DNA of 22,283 nt from Flavobacteriales bacterium (lineage in GTDB: Bacteria; Bacteroidota; Bacteroidia; Flavobacteriales; Flavobacteriaceae). Location: positions 1 through 22,283 of the forward strand of contig WGAP01000087.1 in the NCBI GenBank assembly GCA_015494775.1, given 5' to 3'. Positions 7,725-14,251 of the stretch are shown here, in pieces; the first letter of the stretch is position 1; each line of letters starts with the position of its first letter. The position numbers and the translations under genes were made by a program. Under the pieces are notes generated by a model, which ran no database searches, was not told the DNA's origin, and was given only the letters and a program-made list of their open reading frames with translations.

Positions 7725-7890
7725 TCGGGCTGTCCGCTCAAATACGGCTTGTCGGCTCGCTGCTTTTGCGCGGGCGCGCGGCACGCGCGCCCGCGCCCGC
7801 CCGTGCGTGGGGCTTCCGCAGGGCGCCTCCGCCGGGCGGAAAAGCATGCTCGCCGCCTGCACCGCATAACCGCTCCCATCCCTGGCGCAG
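7719..7890 (-). ncRNA. Candidate structured RNA, copy B
   Basis: On the minus strand the head TGCGCCAGGGATGGGAGCG begins at 7889. The outer stem pairs GCGCC (7888-7884) and GGG (7882-7880) with CCC (7729-7727) and GGCGC (7723-7719). The inner stem is ATGCGG (7867-7862) with CCGTAT (7747-7742); compared with copy A, one G-C pair becomes G-T, so pairing is kept. The loop strands ATGGGAGCG and AGCGGACAG are unchanged. The variable arm is nearly the same GC-rich module as in copy C (TTTTCCGCCCGGCGGAGGCG ... CGCGCAAAA). It lies antisense to the flanking genes, so it would need its own promoter; none is obvious in the AT-rich DNA at 7891-7970. Confidence 0.5.
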
Positions 7891-7907
7891 ATTTAATGAT
7901 GAATTCT

Positions 7908-7938
7908 AAATTTTGAATTTTGAATTGATTGTCAATTT
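7908..7938. repeat. AT-rich heptad repeat, empty copy 1
   Basis: Tandem ATTTTGA heptads (ATTTTGAATTTTGA) followed by AATTGATTGTCAATT, which forms a small hairpin. The same heptad type, (A/G)TTTTGA, flanks the four-helix-bundle gene at 11013-11360, but no gene is present here. A near copy lies at 8130-8169. Confidence 0.7.
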
Positions 7939-8010
7939 GTTATGGTTCGTTTTTGATAAAAAAATAATGCAGTGGCGGCCCGCCGGCAAAGAGCCGGGAC
8001 GCGCAGCGGC

Positions 8011-8115
8011 CCGGCGACTTCCCGAGCAGACCGAGTCCGCTGCGTAGCTGCGGGTAAGGGCTGCGAGGGCCGCAAGGAGACCGTCAGGGCTCCGCAGCAC
8101 GCGAAGGGAGACAAG
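8011..8115. repeat. GC-rich hairpin-unit array 1a
   Basis: At least three degenerate units of about 29 nt, roughly 8011-8039, 8059-8086 and 8087-8115. Each begins GGCTCC-like and ends GGGAGACC-like; the ends pair as a stem with one bulged A. A 41-base stretch (8072-8112) recurs without change exactly 300 bases downstream (8372-8412). The array lies between two copies of the AT-rich heptad repeat. There is no coding signal. The preceding 7970-8010 is also GC-rich but less clearly periodic. Confidence 0.7.
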
Positions 8116-8129
8116 CGCGTGGTTAATTA

Positions 8130-8169
8130 TAAGTTTTTAGTTTTGAGTTTTGAGTTGATTTTCAATTAT
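8130..8169. repeat. AT-rich heptad repeat, empty copy 2
   Basis: GTTTTGAGTTTTGAGTTGAT followed by TTTCAATTATT repeats the layout of 7908-7938: heptads, then a TTGA...TCAA mini-hairpin. The two copies bracket hairpin array 1a, so heptads plus array look like one duplicated block. Confidence 0.7.
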
Positions 8170-8189
8170 TTACGATGATTTTATGTATC

Positions 8190-8521
8190 GGCGGAGCGCG
8201 CCGGCTCCCGAAGCTGCGAAGCGAGACCGAAAGGCTCGCGAAGCTGCGAAGGCAGACCGGAACGGGCTGCCGGAGCCGGCGAAGAAGACCGCCGCCGCCG
8301 AGCGAGCGCAAGCGAAGCGAGGCGGCAAGTGGCTTCGGAGCCGCCGAGGAAACCGAAGGGTTCCGAGGCCTGCAAGGAGACCGTCAGGGCTCCGCAGCAC
8401 GCGAAGGGAGACGCCGCCCGAGCGAAGGCGAAGGGCGGCCGGCTCCCGAAGCCCGAGGGGAGACCAACGCGAAGCCGTAGGCGGAGCGTGCCGGCTCCCC
8501 GAGCTGCGGAACAAGACAAGG
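8190..8521. repeat. GC-rich hairpin-unit array 1b
   Basis: About eight degenerate units of 28-31 nt, starting near 8202, 8233, 8264, 8331, 8359, 8387, 8439 and 8491. Each follows the plan GGCTCCC - inner GAAGC(T/C)GCGAA-like bases - GGGAGACC. Some units are separated by extra hairpins, for example GCCGCC...GGCGGC at about 8293-8327. A segment starting GACCAACGCGAAGCCG (8462-8498) recurs at 8703-8740 with few changes. This is not a CRISPR: units are degenerate and there are no unique equal-length spacers. The long open frames across it are GC-driven and look like no known protein. Confidence 0.75.
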
Positions 8522-8566
8522 GGCGCCGGCGCCGCGCAAGGCGCGGGGCCGGCGGCGCAAAAAAAA
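8520..8566. repeat. Conserved palindromic block P1, copy 1
   Basis: A 39-base GC-only hairpin block around a GCGCAAGGCGC centre (8520-8558), followed by eight A residues. The same 39 bases plus seven A are present without change in inverted orientation at 14206-14251. The A-run follows the hairpin in this orientation, so it is not a canonical terminator on either strand. It closes hairpin array 1b. Confidence 0.8.
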
Positions 8567-8637
8567 CGCGGGATTTTCTGGACGGAACGTAAATCAATTA
8601 CCCGAACCCGAATCATAGCATCGACCGCTAAATTTTT

Positions 8638-8754
8638 GCGCCGCCGGCAGCGGAATTTCATTCCGCCGCCGGCGCCCCGACGGCTTGTGGAGCCCGACGG
8701 AAGACCAACGCGAAGCCGCAGGCGGAGCGTGCCGGCTTCCGGCGCCCGAATAAA
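8638..8754. repeat. Conserved palindromic block P2, copy 1, with last unit and shared tail
   Basis: P2 starts GCGCCGCCGGC, has a CGGAAT-TTC-ATTCCG hairpin at its centre and continues CCGCCGGCGCCCCGA. An inverted near-copy lies at 14079-14132. P1 and P2 are separated here by 71 bases of lower GC (8567-8637) that do not match the corresponding spacer in the other cluster. After P2 come one more hairpin unit (near 8684-8711) and the tail GGCGCCCGAATAAA (8741-8754), 24 bases before the surE -7 element. Confidence 0.75.
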
Positions 8755-8777
8755 TTATACCGCTGGATTATATTCCG

Positions 8778-8785
8778 TAAATTTG
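8778..8785 (+). promoter_or_regulatory. Bacteroidota-type -7 promoter element for surE
   Basis: TAAATTTG matches TAnnTTTG exactly and lies 19 bases before the surE ATG. No clear -33 TTTG is visible. The repeat tail ends 23 bases upstream, the same arrangement as at the thrS promoter. Confidence 0.5.
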
Positions 8786-8804
8786 TGCAACCAAAGCCAT
8801 TATC

Positions 8805-9587
8805 ATGACGCAAACTCCGCTTATTCTCGTAACCAACGACGACGGTATTTCGGCGCCTGGTATCCGCAATTTGATTGCCGCCATGAACCGTATCGGCAAA
8901 GTGGTGGTGGTGGCCCCCGAAGGAGCCATGTCGGGGCAGGGGCACGCGATTACCATTAACAACACCTTGTTCCTCGACCGCGTAACCATCGACGACGGGC
9001 CGCAGGAAGAATACAAAACCAACGGAACGCCGGTGGATTGCGTCAAGCTGGCTTTGGACCAAATCCTGCCGCGGAAGCCCGATTTGCTGGTGTCGGGGAT
9101 TAATCACGGGTCGAACTCGTCCATCAATATTATTTATAGCGGAACCATGTCGGCGGCAGTGGAAGGCGGATTGGAAGGCGTGCCTTCGATCGGTTTTTCG
9201 TTGACCACCTACAAGTGGGATGCGGATTTTTCGGCTGCACGACACTACGCGGAATTGATTGCCCGCAAAGTTTTGGCGCATAACGGTCGCTTGGAAGCGC
9301 CTTTTATCCTGAACGTGAACATTCCTTACTTGCCGCTCGAAGAAATCAAAGGTATCCGCATCGGACGTCAGGCGCATGCGCGTTGGGAAGAGGAATACGA
9401 CAAGCGCATCAATCCGCACGGACGGGAGTATTTTTGGCTTACGGGCAAGTTTGTCAATTTGGACGACGGCACCGATACGGACGAATATTATTTGTCGCAA
9501 GGTTATGTGTCGGTGGTTCCCGTTACGGTGGATTTGACCGATTACGCATTGATGAAACGGCTCAAAAAGTGGGATTTTGAGGAGTAA
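8805..9587 (+). CDS. surE: 5'/3'-nucleotidase SurE
   Basis: A 260-residue cytoplasmic metal-dependent nucleoside monophosphate phosphatase of the SurE family. The N-terminus carries the signature ILVTNDDGISAPGI, whose paired Asp residues bind the divalent metal. It continues with VVVVAPEGAMSGQGHAIT, the NGTPVDCVKLAL motif, and LLVSGINHGSNSSINIIYSGTMSAAVEGG, a second conserved metal/substrate region. The length is usual for the family. The start ATG at 8805 follows a TAnnTTTG promoter. Its stop overlaps the putative TTG start of the following small membrane protein, and lpxB follows that, so the three probably form one operon. SurE is tied to stationary-phase survival and nucleotide recycling in other bacteria. 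Confidence 0.96.
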   Translation: MTQTPLILVTNDDGISAPGIRNLIAAMNRIGKVVVVAPEGAMSGQGHAITINNTLFLDRVTIDDGPQEEYKTNGTPVDCVKLALDQILPRKPDLLVSGINHGSNSSINIIYSGTMSAAVEGGLEGVPSIGFSLTTYKWDADFSAARHYAELIARKVLAHNGRLEAPFILNVNIPYLPLEEIKGIRIGRQAHARWEEEYDKRINPHGREYFWLTGKFVNLDDGTDTDEYYLSQGYVSVVPVTVDLTDYALMKRLKKWDFEE

Positions 9588-9867
9588 TCGCCGCATATCG
9601 TTGCCTGCCTTGGCGGGCATTTGGCTATTGATGGCCGTAGGTTTGGCGGTTTATGGCGTGGCCGTGATGGGAATGTCGCCCTGGCATGCGTGGTGCTACT
9701 GGGCGGCGGAGGGAAATTTCCGCTACACGGTGCTTGTGGTGGGCGGATTGGGGCTTTTGGCCTACAAAGGTTTGGAAAATTACGGCGGTTACCGCGCGCA
9801 AATGGGCGCCGTTGGAGCGATGATTATTTGGTTTCTGATTTTGATGGCCTTAAAATTTCGGGCATGA
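9577..9867 (+). CDS. Small membrane protein between surE and lpxB
   Basis: About 96 residues with three hydrophobic helices: ALAGIWLLMAVGLAVYGVAV, FRYTVLVVGGLGLLAYKGL and GAVGAMIIWFLILMALKF. The short loop between the first two contains MSPWHAWCYWAAEGN. I recognise no functional motif. The likely start is TTG at 9577, overlapping the end of surE by 11 bases, or the TTG at 9601. The stop overlaps the lpxB start as ATGA, which indicates translational coupling. The position inside a surE-lpxB operon suggests an envelope role, but that is inference only. Confidence 0.7.
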   Translation: MRSNRRISLPALAGIWLLMAVGLAVYGVAVMGMSPWHAWCYWAAEGNFRYTVLVVGGLGLLAYKGLENYGGYRAQMGAVGAMIIWFLILMALKFRA

Positions 9868-10979
9868 AATATATGCTTATAGCCGGCGAAGCTTCGGGCG
9901 ATATGCACGCCGCCCGTCTTATGCGTGCCTTGCGCGCGCGTGACAGTGAAGCGGAGTTTCGCTTTTTGGGCGGAGACGAAATGGCCCGGGTGGCGGAGCG
10001 AAAGCCGGAAATTCATTATGCCGATATGGCCTTTATGGGGCTGTGGGATGTATTGACACACCTGCGGGCCATCAAGCGGAATTTGAAGCGTGCCGAAAAC
10101 ATTTTGGAAACCTTCCGTCCCGATGCTTTGATTTTGGTGGATTATCCGGGCTTTAACCTGCGGATGGCGCGTTATGCCAAGGAGCGGGGCTTCCGGGTGT
10201 TTTATTACATCACGCCCAAGGTGTGGGCCTGGAAGGAAGGGCGCGTTGAACAATTGCGCAAATATACCGACCGGCGTTTTGTGATTTTGCCGTTTGAGCC
10301 GGCCTATTTTGCCAAACACGGCTTGGAAGTTACCTATGTGGGCAACCCCGTAAAGGAGGCCATTGATGACTACCGTCCGCCGGATGCGGCGGAATTTCGT
10401 GCCGCGAACGGTTTGGATGGACGTCCCTTGGTGGCGCTGTTGCCGGGAAGCCGTCGGCAGGAAATACGGCATATGTTGCCGATGATGTTGCGTTTGGCGG
10501 CATCGATGCCGCAGGTGCAATTTGCCATTGCGGGGGCGCCTTCGTTGGACGAAAGCGTTTACCGCCGCTACGGTTGGGACGAACATATTCCGCTGTTGCA
10601 CGGAAAAACCTATGATTTGCTTTCGGTCGCGCAGGCGGCGGTGGTTACGTCCGGCACGGCCACACTGGAAACCGCCTTGTTGGGTGTGCCGCAGGTGGTG
10701 GGCTACCGCACGGTGGAATGGCAATACCGCCTGGGAAAACTTTTTGTGGATATTGACTATTTTTCGTTGGTCAACCTCATCCTGAACCGGCCGGCGGTGC
10801 CGGAATTGTTGCAAGGTGAGTTTAATGAGGCAACCGTTCGCCGGTATTTGGAAAAACTCTTGGCCGATACGCCGGAACGCCGTCAAATGCTCGCCGATTA
10901 TGCGGATTTGCGGAAGACGATAGGGGAGAAAAGAGCATCGGAGGAAGGGGCGGGGATAATTATGAGTTTTGAGTTTTGA
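9864..10979 (+). CDS. lpxB: Lipid-A-disaccharide synthase
   Basis: A 371-residue GT-B-fold glycosyltransferase (GT19) that joins UDP-2,3-diacylglucosamine and lipid X to form the lipid A disaccharide at the inner membrane. Family landmarks: MLIAGEASGDMHAARLMRAL at the N-terminus, ADMAFMGLWDVL, ILVDYPGFNLRMARYAK, YYITPKVWAWKEGRV, VTYVGNPVKEAI, ALLPGSRRQEI and VTSGTATLETALLGVPQVVGYR. The ATG at 9864 overlaps the previous gene's stop as ATGA; a longer open frame upstream is out of family. The last residues (MSFEF and stop) are encoded by the AGTTTTGAGTTTTGA heptad repeat that begins the adjacent insert, so the native C-terminal few residues appear replaced. The catalytic body is intact. Confidence 0.96.
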   Translation: MKYMLIAGEASGDMHAARLMRALRARDSEAEFRFLGGDEMARVAERKPEIHYADMAFMGLWDVLTHLRAIKRNLKRAENILETFRPDALILVDYPGFNLRMARYAKERGFRVFYYITPKVWAWKEGRVEQLRKYTDRRFVILPFEPAYFAKHGLEVTYVGNPVKEAIDDYRPPDAAEFRAANGLDGRPLVALLPGSRRQEIRHMLPMMLRLAASMPQVQFAIAGAPSLDESVYRRYGWDEHIPLLHGKTYDLLSVAQAAVVTSGTATLETALLGVPQVVGYRTVEWQYRLGKLFVDIDYFSLVNLILNRPAVPELLQGEFNEATVRRYLEKLLADTPERRQMLADYADLRKTIGEKRASEEGAGIIMSFEF

Positions 10980-11414
10980 ATTTTAAGTTTTCAAAGAAAA
11001 AGTAAGAAATCATCAACGACTGTTTTTATTGGAAGTTTTGATAATAGCGGTTAAGATTTTAATGATTTCATCTATTTCATTGAGCATTGGAGTTATCTGA
11101 ACAGATGTCAATGAACTCTCGTGAAGTAATCGTAACCAATATTTAGTTTCCCGTGCTTCCTTAGATGCAATACTCATTTTATGAATAAAATCTTTTTTGC
11201 TTTGGCCGGCAAGAGCTTCTTCAATATTGGCACCAATGCTTGTGGCACTTTTCAACAATTGTTTTGAAATAACGAATTCCTTGTCGGAAATAAGTTGCTT
11301 ATATAATTCAATAATTTTTAATGAAAATAAAAAACTTTTTTCCTGGATAATACTTGGCATAATGAAAGACGGAAATTCGGTTAACTCAAAATTAAAAACT
11401 CAAAACTCAAAACT
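10964..11414. mobile_element. Putative small mobile element carrying a four-helix-bundle gene
   Basis: An AT-rich block of about 450 bases lies between the 3' ends of convergent lpxB and ilvE. The left end has AGTTTTGAGTTTTGA (10965-10979) and then AATTTTAAGTTTTCAAAG. The right end reads, on the opposite strand, TAGTTTTGAGTTTTGAG then TTTTTAATTTTGAGTTA (11382-11414), so the ends are imperfect inverted repeats sharing a 15-base core. The enclosed gene is far lower in GC than its neighbours. Gene-less copies of the same heptads occur at 7908 and 8130. No transposase is inside. Mobility is inferred from structure, composition and position. Confidence 0.5.
11013..11360 (-). CDS. Four-helix-bundle protein (23S rRNA intervening-sequence/S23 family)
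   Basis: A 115-residue helical protein. It has the family pattern: an N-terminal helix with FLFSLKIIELYKQLIS, the GANIEEALAGQSKKDFIHKMSIASKEARETKYWLRLL core (the 'S.g.Ni.Ea......f...l.iA..s..E..yWl.l' signature), and a C-terminal helix LNEIDEIIKILTAIIKT. Members were first noticed as ORFs within 23S rRNA intervening sequences and are structurally related to Avd of diversity-generating retroelements. Most free-standing copies have no known function. Here no rRNA or reverse transcriptase is nearby. The gene has much lower GC than lpxB and ilvE and is flanked by inverted AGTTTTG heptads, which suggests transfer as a small element. Confidence 0.88.
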   Translation of the reverse strand: MPSIIQEKSFLFSLKIIELYKQLISDKEFVISKQLLKSATSIGANIEEALAGQSKKDFIHKMSIASKEARETKYWLRLLHESSLTSVQITPMLNEIDEIIKILTAIIKTSNKNSR

Positions 11415-11415
11415 A

Positions 11416-12477
11416 CTAAACCTCCACTCTCCACCCGAAGGGATCCGGTGCGCGGTTGTATTGAATGTCCATCAGCATTTGTTTGAGGATGTCCGCATAG
11501 CTGTTTTCGGGGGGAACAAGTTCGTAATATTCTTCGCGGTAGCCGATGCCTTTGATGGGCAGGACGGTGGCGGCGGTGCCGGAGCCGAAAATTTCTTTGA
11601 GTTGGTCGGCGCGGGCGGCGTCCATCACTTCGTCCACCGTGAGCCGGCGCACTTCCACGGGAAGTTTGTGATAGCGGGCCAAGCGGATGATACTGTCGCG
11701 CGTAACGCCGTGGAGGATGCGGTCGCTGGTGGGGGCGGTAACGAGCGTATCGCCGATGCGGAAAAACAGGTTCATGGTGCCGGCTTCTTCCACAAATTCA
11801 TGGGTTTTGGAGTCGGTCCAGATGATTTGTTTGTAACCTTCCTTCTTGGCCCGTTCGGTGGCCAGGAATTGGGCGGCATAGTTGCCGGCGGCCTTGGCAA
11901 AGCCCACACCGCCGTTGCATGCGCGGCTAAACCGGTCTTCGATTTTGACTTTCACATCGCCCGTATAGTAGGATTTGGCCGGCGAGGCGATAATCACAAA
12001 GCGGTAGGATTGCGATGCCGAGGCGGCAATTTCGTTATCGGTGGCAAAATACACGGGACGCAAATAGAGCGAAGCGCCGAATTCCTTGGGAATCCAATCC
12101 CGGTCAATATCCACCAGGGCTTTGAGTCCTTGCATAAAATATGACTCGGGAATGGCGGGCATGGCCAGGCGCCAGGCCGAACGGTTGATGCGTCGAAGGT
12201 TCATTTCGGGCCGGAAAAGAAACACATTGCCCTGCTCGTCCTTGTAGGCCTTCATGCCTTCGAACACCGCTTGGCCGTAATGAAAAACCTTGGCGGCGGG
12301 CTCCATGGGCATGGGGCCGTAAGGAACGATTTGAGGCGTTTCCCACTTGCCGTCGCGATAGTCGGCCACGAACATATGGTCGGTAAAAATGGTGCCGAAT
12401 TTGATGTCCGAAAGGTCGGTTTGCGGAAGTCGGGAGGTTTTGACGCGTGTAATCTTAATCGGGCCCGTATCTTTCAT
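11416..12477 (-). CDS. ilvE: Branched-chain amino acid aminotransferase
   Basis: A 353-residue fold-type IV PLP enzyme that interconverts Leu/Ile/Val with their 2-oxo acids, using glutamate/2-oxoglutarate. The length and sequence fit the larger BCAT subgroup. Motifs: FHYGQAVFEGMKAYKDEQG, FRPEMNLRRINRSAWRLAMP, the PLP lysine region GGVGFAKAAGNYAAQFLA (the Lys of 'GFAKAAGNY'), EEAGTMNLFF, LHGVTRDSIIRLA and EIFGSGTAATVLPI. The start ATG is preceded by a well-formed TAnnTTTG promoter (12497-12504 on the minus strand). It is monocistronic on the minus strand, converging with lpxB. Its stop lies one base beyond the heptad repeat that ends the four-helix insert; its final residues (WRVEV) look normal. 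Confidence 0.96.
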   Translation of the reverse strand: MKDTGPIKITRVKTSRLPQTDLSDIKFGTIFTDHMFVADYRDGKWETPQIVPYGPMPMEPAAKVFHYGQAVFEGMKAYKDEQGNVFLFRPEMNLRRINRSAWRLAMPAIPESYFMQGLKALVDIDRDWIPKEFGASLYLRPVYFATDNEIAASASQSYRFVIIASPAKSYYTGDVKVKIEDRFSRACNGGVGFAKAAGNYAAQFLATERAKKEGYKQIIWTDSKTHEFVEEAGTMNLFFRIGDTLVTAPTSDRILHGVTRDSIIRLARYHKLPVEVRRLTVDEVMDAARADQLKEIFGSGTAATVLPIKGIGYREEYYELVPPENSYADILKQMLMDIQYNRAPDPFGWRVEV

Positions 12478-12496
12478 AGCATTCCATTTTGTTAAG

Positions 12497-12527
12497 CAAA
12501 TATAGCGAAAAAATGCGAATTATTCAA
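12497..12527 (-). promoter_or_regulatory. Promoter of ilvE
   Basis: On the minus strand TTG (12527-12525), 20 bases, then TATATTTG (12504-12497), an exact TAnnTTTG -7 element, 19 bases before the ilvE ATG. This is the best-formed promoter in the window. It lies in an AT-rich 213-base gap shared with divergent mnmD. Confidence 0.7.
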
Positions 12528-12690
12528 CCACAATGCGCATATTTCCCTTGAATTTTATCATTTTTCAATTTATTAAAATAAAAAATATGTAATAAAAAAT
12601 TTGTTTGACTGCGAATAATGAAATGAAAACCGGCGAAAATCGGAAAAAGTTATACCTTAGCCCGTTGAATTTGCATACTTTAATCCGGCT

Positions 12691-13371
12691 ATGACCAAGG
12701 AAATTTTTCGTCGTATCCGCACCGGCGACGGCAGTTGGACCGTCCGTCATGCCGCCTTTGCCGAAACCTATCATTCCATTCACGGAGCCCGCACCGAAAG
12801 TATGCATGTTTTTATTCGCAACGGTTTGGCATATGTGGCGGCGCTTGGCGGAAAAAAATCCGTGGCCGTGTTGGAAATGGGCCTGGGCACCGGATTGAAC
12901 GCCTTGCTCAGTTACGAATATGCCCGTAGCCAAGGGATTAAAATACGCTACACGGCCGTGGAAAAATTCCCTTTACAAAACGGAGAAATTTTGCTCGAAG
13001 GTTTGCCGGAGCACGAAGCGCGCATTTTATCCGAAATTCACCGATGTCCTTGGCATGCGCCCTGTGAGTTGGATGCTTTTTTCGAACTGCAAAAAGTCCG
13101 GGCCGATTTTACGGATAAGACCTTTCCGGCCGAAACATTCGATTTGATTTACTACGATGCATTCAGTCCGAACATTCAACCCGAATTATGGACGCCCGAA
13201 CTGTTTCGGCGCATGTTTGCATGGCTGAGGCCGGGCGGCGTATGGGTAACCTATGTGGCCAAGGGGCAGGTGCGTCGCGATTTGCAGGCCGTAGGATTTG
13301 CAACGGAACGTCTGCCCGGCCCGCCGGGCAAGCGGGAAATGCTCAGGGCCGTCAAACCGGAAAAGTCGTGA
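12691..13371 (+). CDS. mnmD: tRNA 5-methylaminomethyl-2-thiouridine methyltransferase MnmD
   Basis: A 226-residue SAM-dependent methyltransferase of the DUF752/MnmC N-domain family. It catalyses the last step of mnm5s2U34 formation in the wobble position of tRNAs for Lys, Glu and Gln. Evidence: TGDGSWTVRHAAFAETYHSIHGA (the family's 'T.DGS.T......e.YHs..Ga' opening), SAM-binding VLEMGLGTGLNALLS, and the hallmark YYDAFSPNIQPELWTPELF. The FAD-dependent oxidase half found in E. coli MnmC is absent, so this is the stand-alone MnmD form common outside gammaproteobacteria. The ATG at 12691 is well placed. The stop overlaps the next methyltransferase's GTG start as GTGA, implying coupled translation. 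Confidence 0.93.
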   Translation: MTKEIFRRIRTGDGSWTVRHAAFAETYHSIHGARTESMHVFIRNGLAYVAALGGKKSVAVLEMGLGTGLNALLSYEYARSQGIKIRYTAVEKFPLQNGEILLEGLPEHEARILSEIHRCPWHAPCELDAFFELQKVRADFTDKTFPAETFDLIYYDAFSPNIQPELWTPELFRRMFAWLRPGGVWVTYVAKGQVRRDLQAVGFATERLPGPPGKREMLRAVKPEKS

Positions 13372-14066
13372 ACCGGGCCAAGGATTTATTCGGGCGGGCC
13401 TTGTGGGACCATGTGCGCGGCCGAGGCCGGGATATGATTACGTGGACCTCGCTTACGCCGCCCGAAATATTGCGCACGGCTTACTTGTTTCGCGACTTCG
13501 AACGGATGCCGGAATATGAGCGTTTGGCCTTGCAAGCGGCCGACGGGCGGATTTTGGACATCGGGGCGGGGAGCGGTTCGCATGCCCTTTGGTTGCAAGC
13601 CCGTGGTGCGGAGGTTTACGGCTTGGACGCTTCGCGCTTGGCTTGTCGCACGATGGAACATCGCGGCTTGCGCCGCCGCCTGTGGGTCGATGTGTTCGAC
13701 TTGGAGCCCCAAAGCCGTTTCGACACCTTGCTTATGCTGATGAACGGTGCCGGATTGGCGGGCAGGCGGAGTGGGGGACCGCGGCTCTTTTCGCTGTGGC
13801 AGCGGCTTTTGGCCCCCGGCGGACAGGTTTTGGTGCACACTTCGGACATTGCGTATGTGTATGCCGCCTATGATTTGGCTTTTCCGGCCGGGCGATACTA
13901 TGGCGATGTGCGGTTTTACATCAAATACGGCGGGCAATGCACGGCCTTCGATTGGGTGTATTGGGCGCCCGAGGATTTATTGGCCGATGCCCGGGCATAC
14001 GGATTCCGGGGCCGGGTTTTGTATGCCGACGATGCGGGTGATGCCTTGCTTCGGTTTACGCGATAA
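13368..14066 (+). CDS. Class I SAM-dependent methyltransferase
   Basis: 232 residues from the GTG at 13368, which overlaps the mnmD stop as GTGA; the frame also stays open upstream, but that portion lacks family features. The SAM-binding motif I, GRILDIGAGSGSHALWLQARG, lies near residue 66, followed by VYGLDASRLACRTMEHRGL (motif II acidic residue) and DTLLMLMNGAGLAG (motif IV region). The remainder (FSLWQRLLAPGGQVLVHTSD, then a Tyr-rich segment) fits a Rossmann methyltransferase. The substrate is unknown. The tight pairing with mnmD suggests either a linked RNA/tRNA role or simple co-transcription. The TAA is followed directly by eight T residues and repeat cluster 2. Confidence 0.85.
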   Translation: MNRAKDLFGRALWDHVRGRGRDMITWTSLTPPEILRTAYLFRDFERMPEYERLALQAADGRILDIGAGSGSHALWLQARGAEVYGLDASRLACRTMEHRGLRRRLWVDVFDLEPQSRFDTLLMLMNGAGLAGRRSGGPRLFSLWQRLLAPGGQVLVHTSDIAYVYAAYDLAFPAGRYYGDVRFYIKYGGQCTAFDWVYWAPEDLLADARAYGFRGRVLYADDAGDALLRFTR

Positions 14067-14132
14067 TTTTTTTTGACGCTCCGCAAGCCCTCGGGGCGCC
14101 GGCGGCGGAATGAAATTCCGCGCCGGCGGCGC
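14067..14132. repeat. Palindromic block P2, copy 2 (inverted)
   Basis: A T-run directly after the methyltransferase stop, then the inverted near-copy of the P2 block at 8638-8700. Read on the minus strand it runs GCGCCGCCGGCGCGGAAT, TTC, ATTCCGCCGCCGGCGCC and on to GGGCTTGCGGAGCGTC, followed by eight A residues. It differs from copy 1 at only a few positions. Confidence 0.75.
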
Positions 14133-14205
14133 AAATATTCCGGCGGCCAATGCCTTGATGCGGGATTTGTCGGTTTTTCAACGTTTTGATAAGGAAACTT
14201 CCGTG

Positions 14206-14251
14206 TTTTTTTGCGCCGCCGGCCCCGCGCCTTGCGCGGCGCCGGCGCCCC
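14206..14251. repeat. Palindromic block P1, copy 2 (inverted)
   Basis: Seven T residues, then 39 bases exactly complementary in reversed order to 8520-8558. It is separated from P2 by 73 bases (14133-14205) of lower GC that do not resemble the spacer of the first cluster. I see no gene in that spacer. Confidence 0.8.

Noticed and set aside
8011..8521. CRISPR array
   Set aside because: The units are degenerate and nearly contiguous, with no unique spacers of constant length and no cas genes in the window.
8183..8959. 258-codon and other long open frames across the GC-rich clusters (also 434-823, 8170-8661, 14110-14609)
   Set aside because: They occur in several frames on both strands, consist of Arg/Pro/Ala/Gly-rich low-complexity sequence over inverted repeats, and one runs into surE out of frame. 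High GC alone explains them.
11013..11360. Diversity-generating retroelement accessory protein (Avd)
   Set aside because: The fold family is related, but no reverse transcriptase, template repeat or variable repeat is nearby.
11013..11360. 23S rRNA intervening sequence
   Set aside because: The flanking sequence is lpxB and ilvE, not rRNA.
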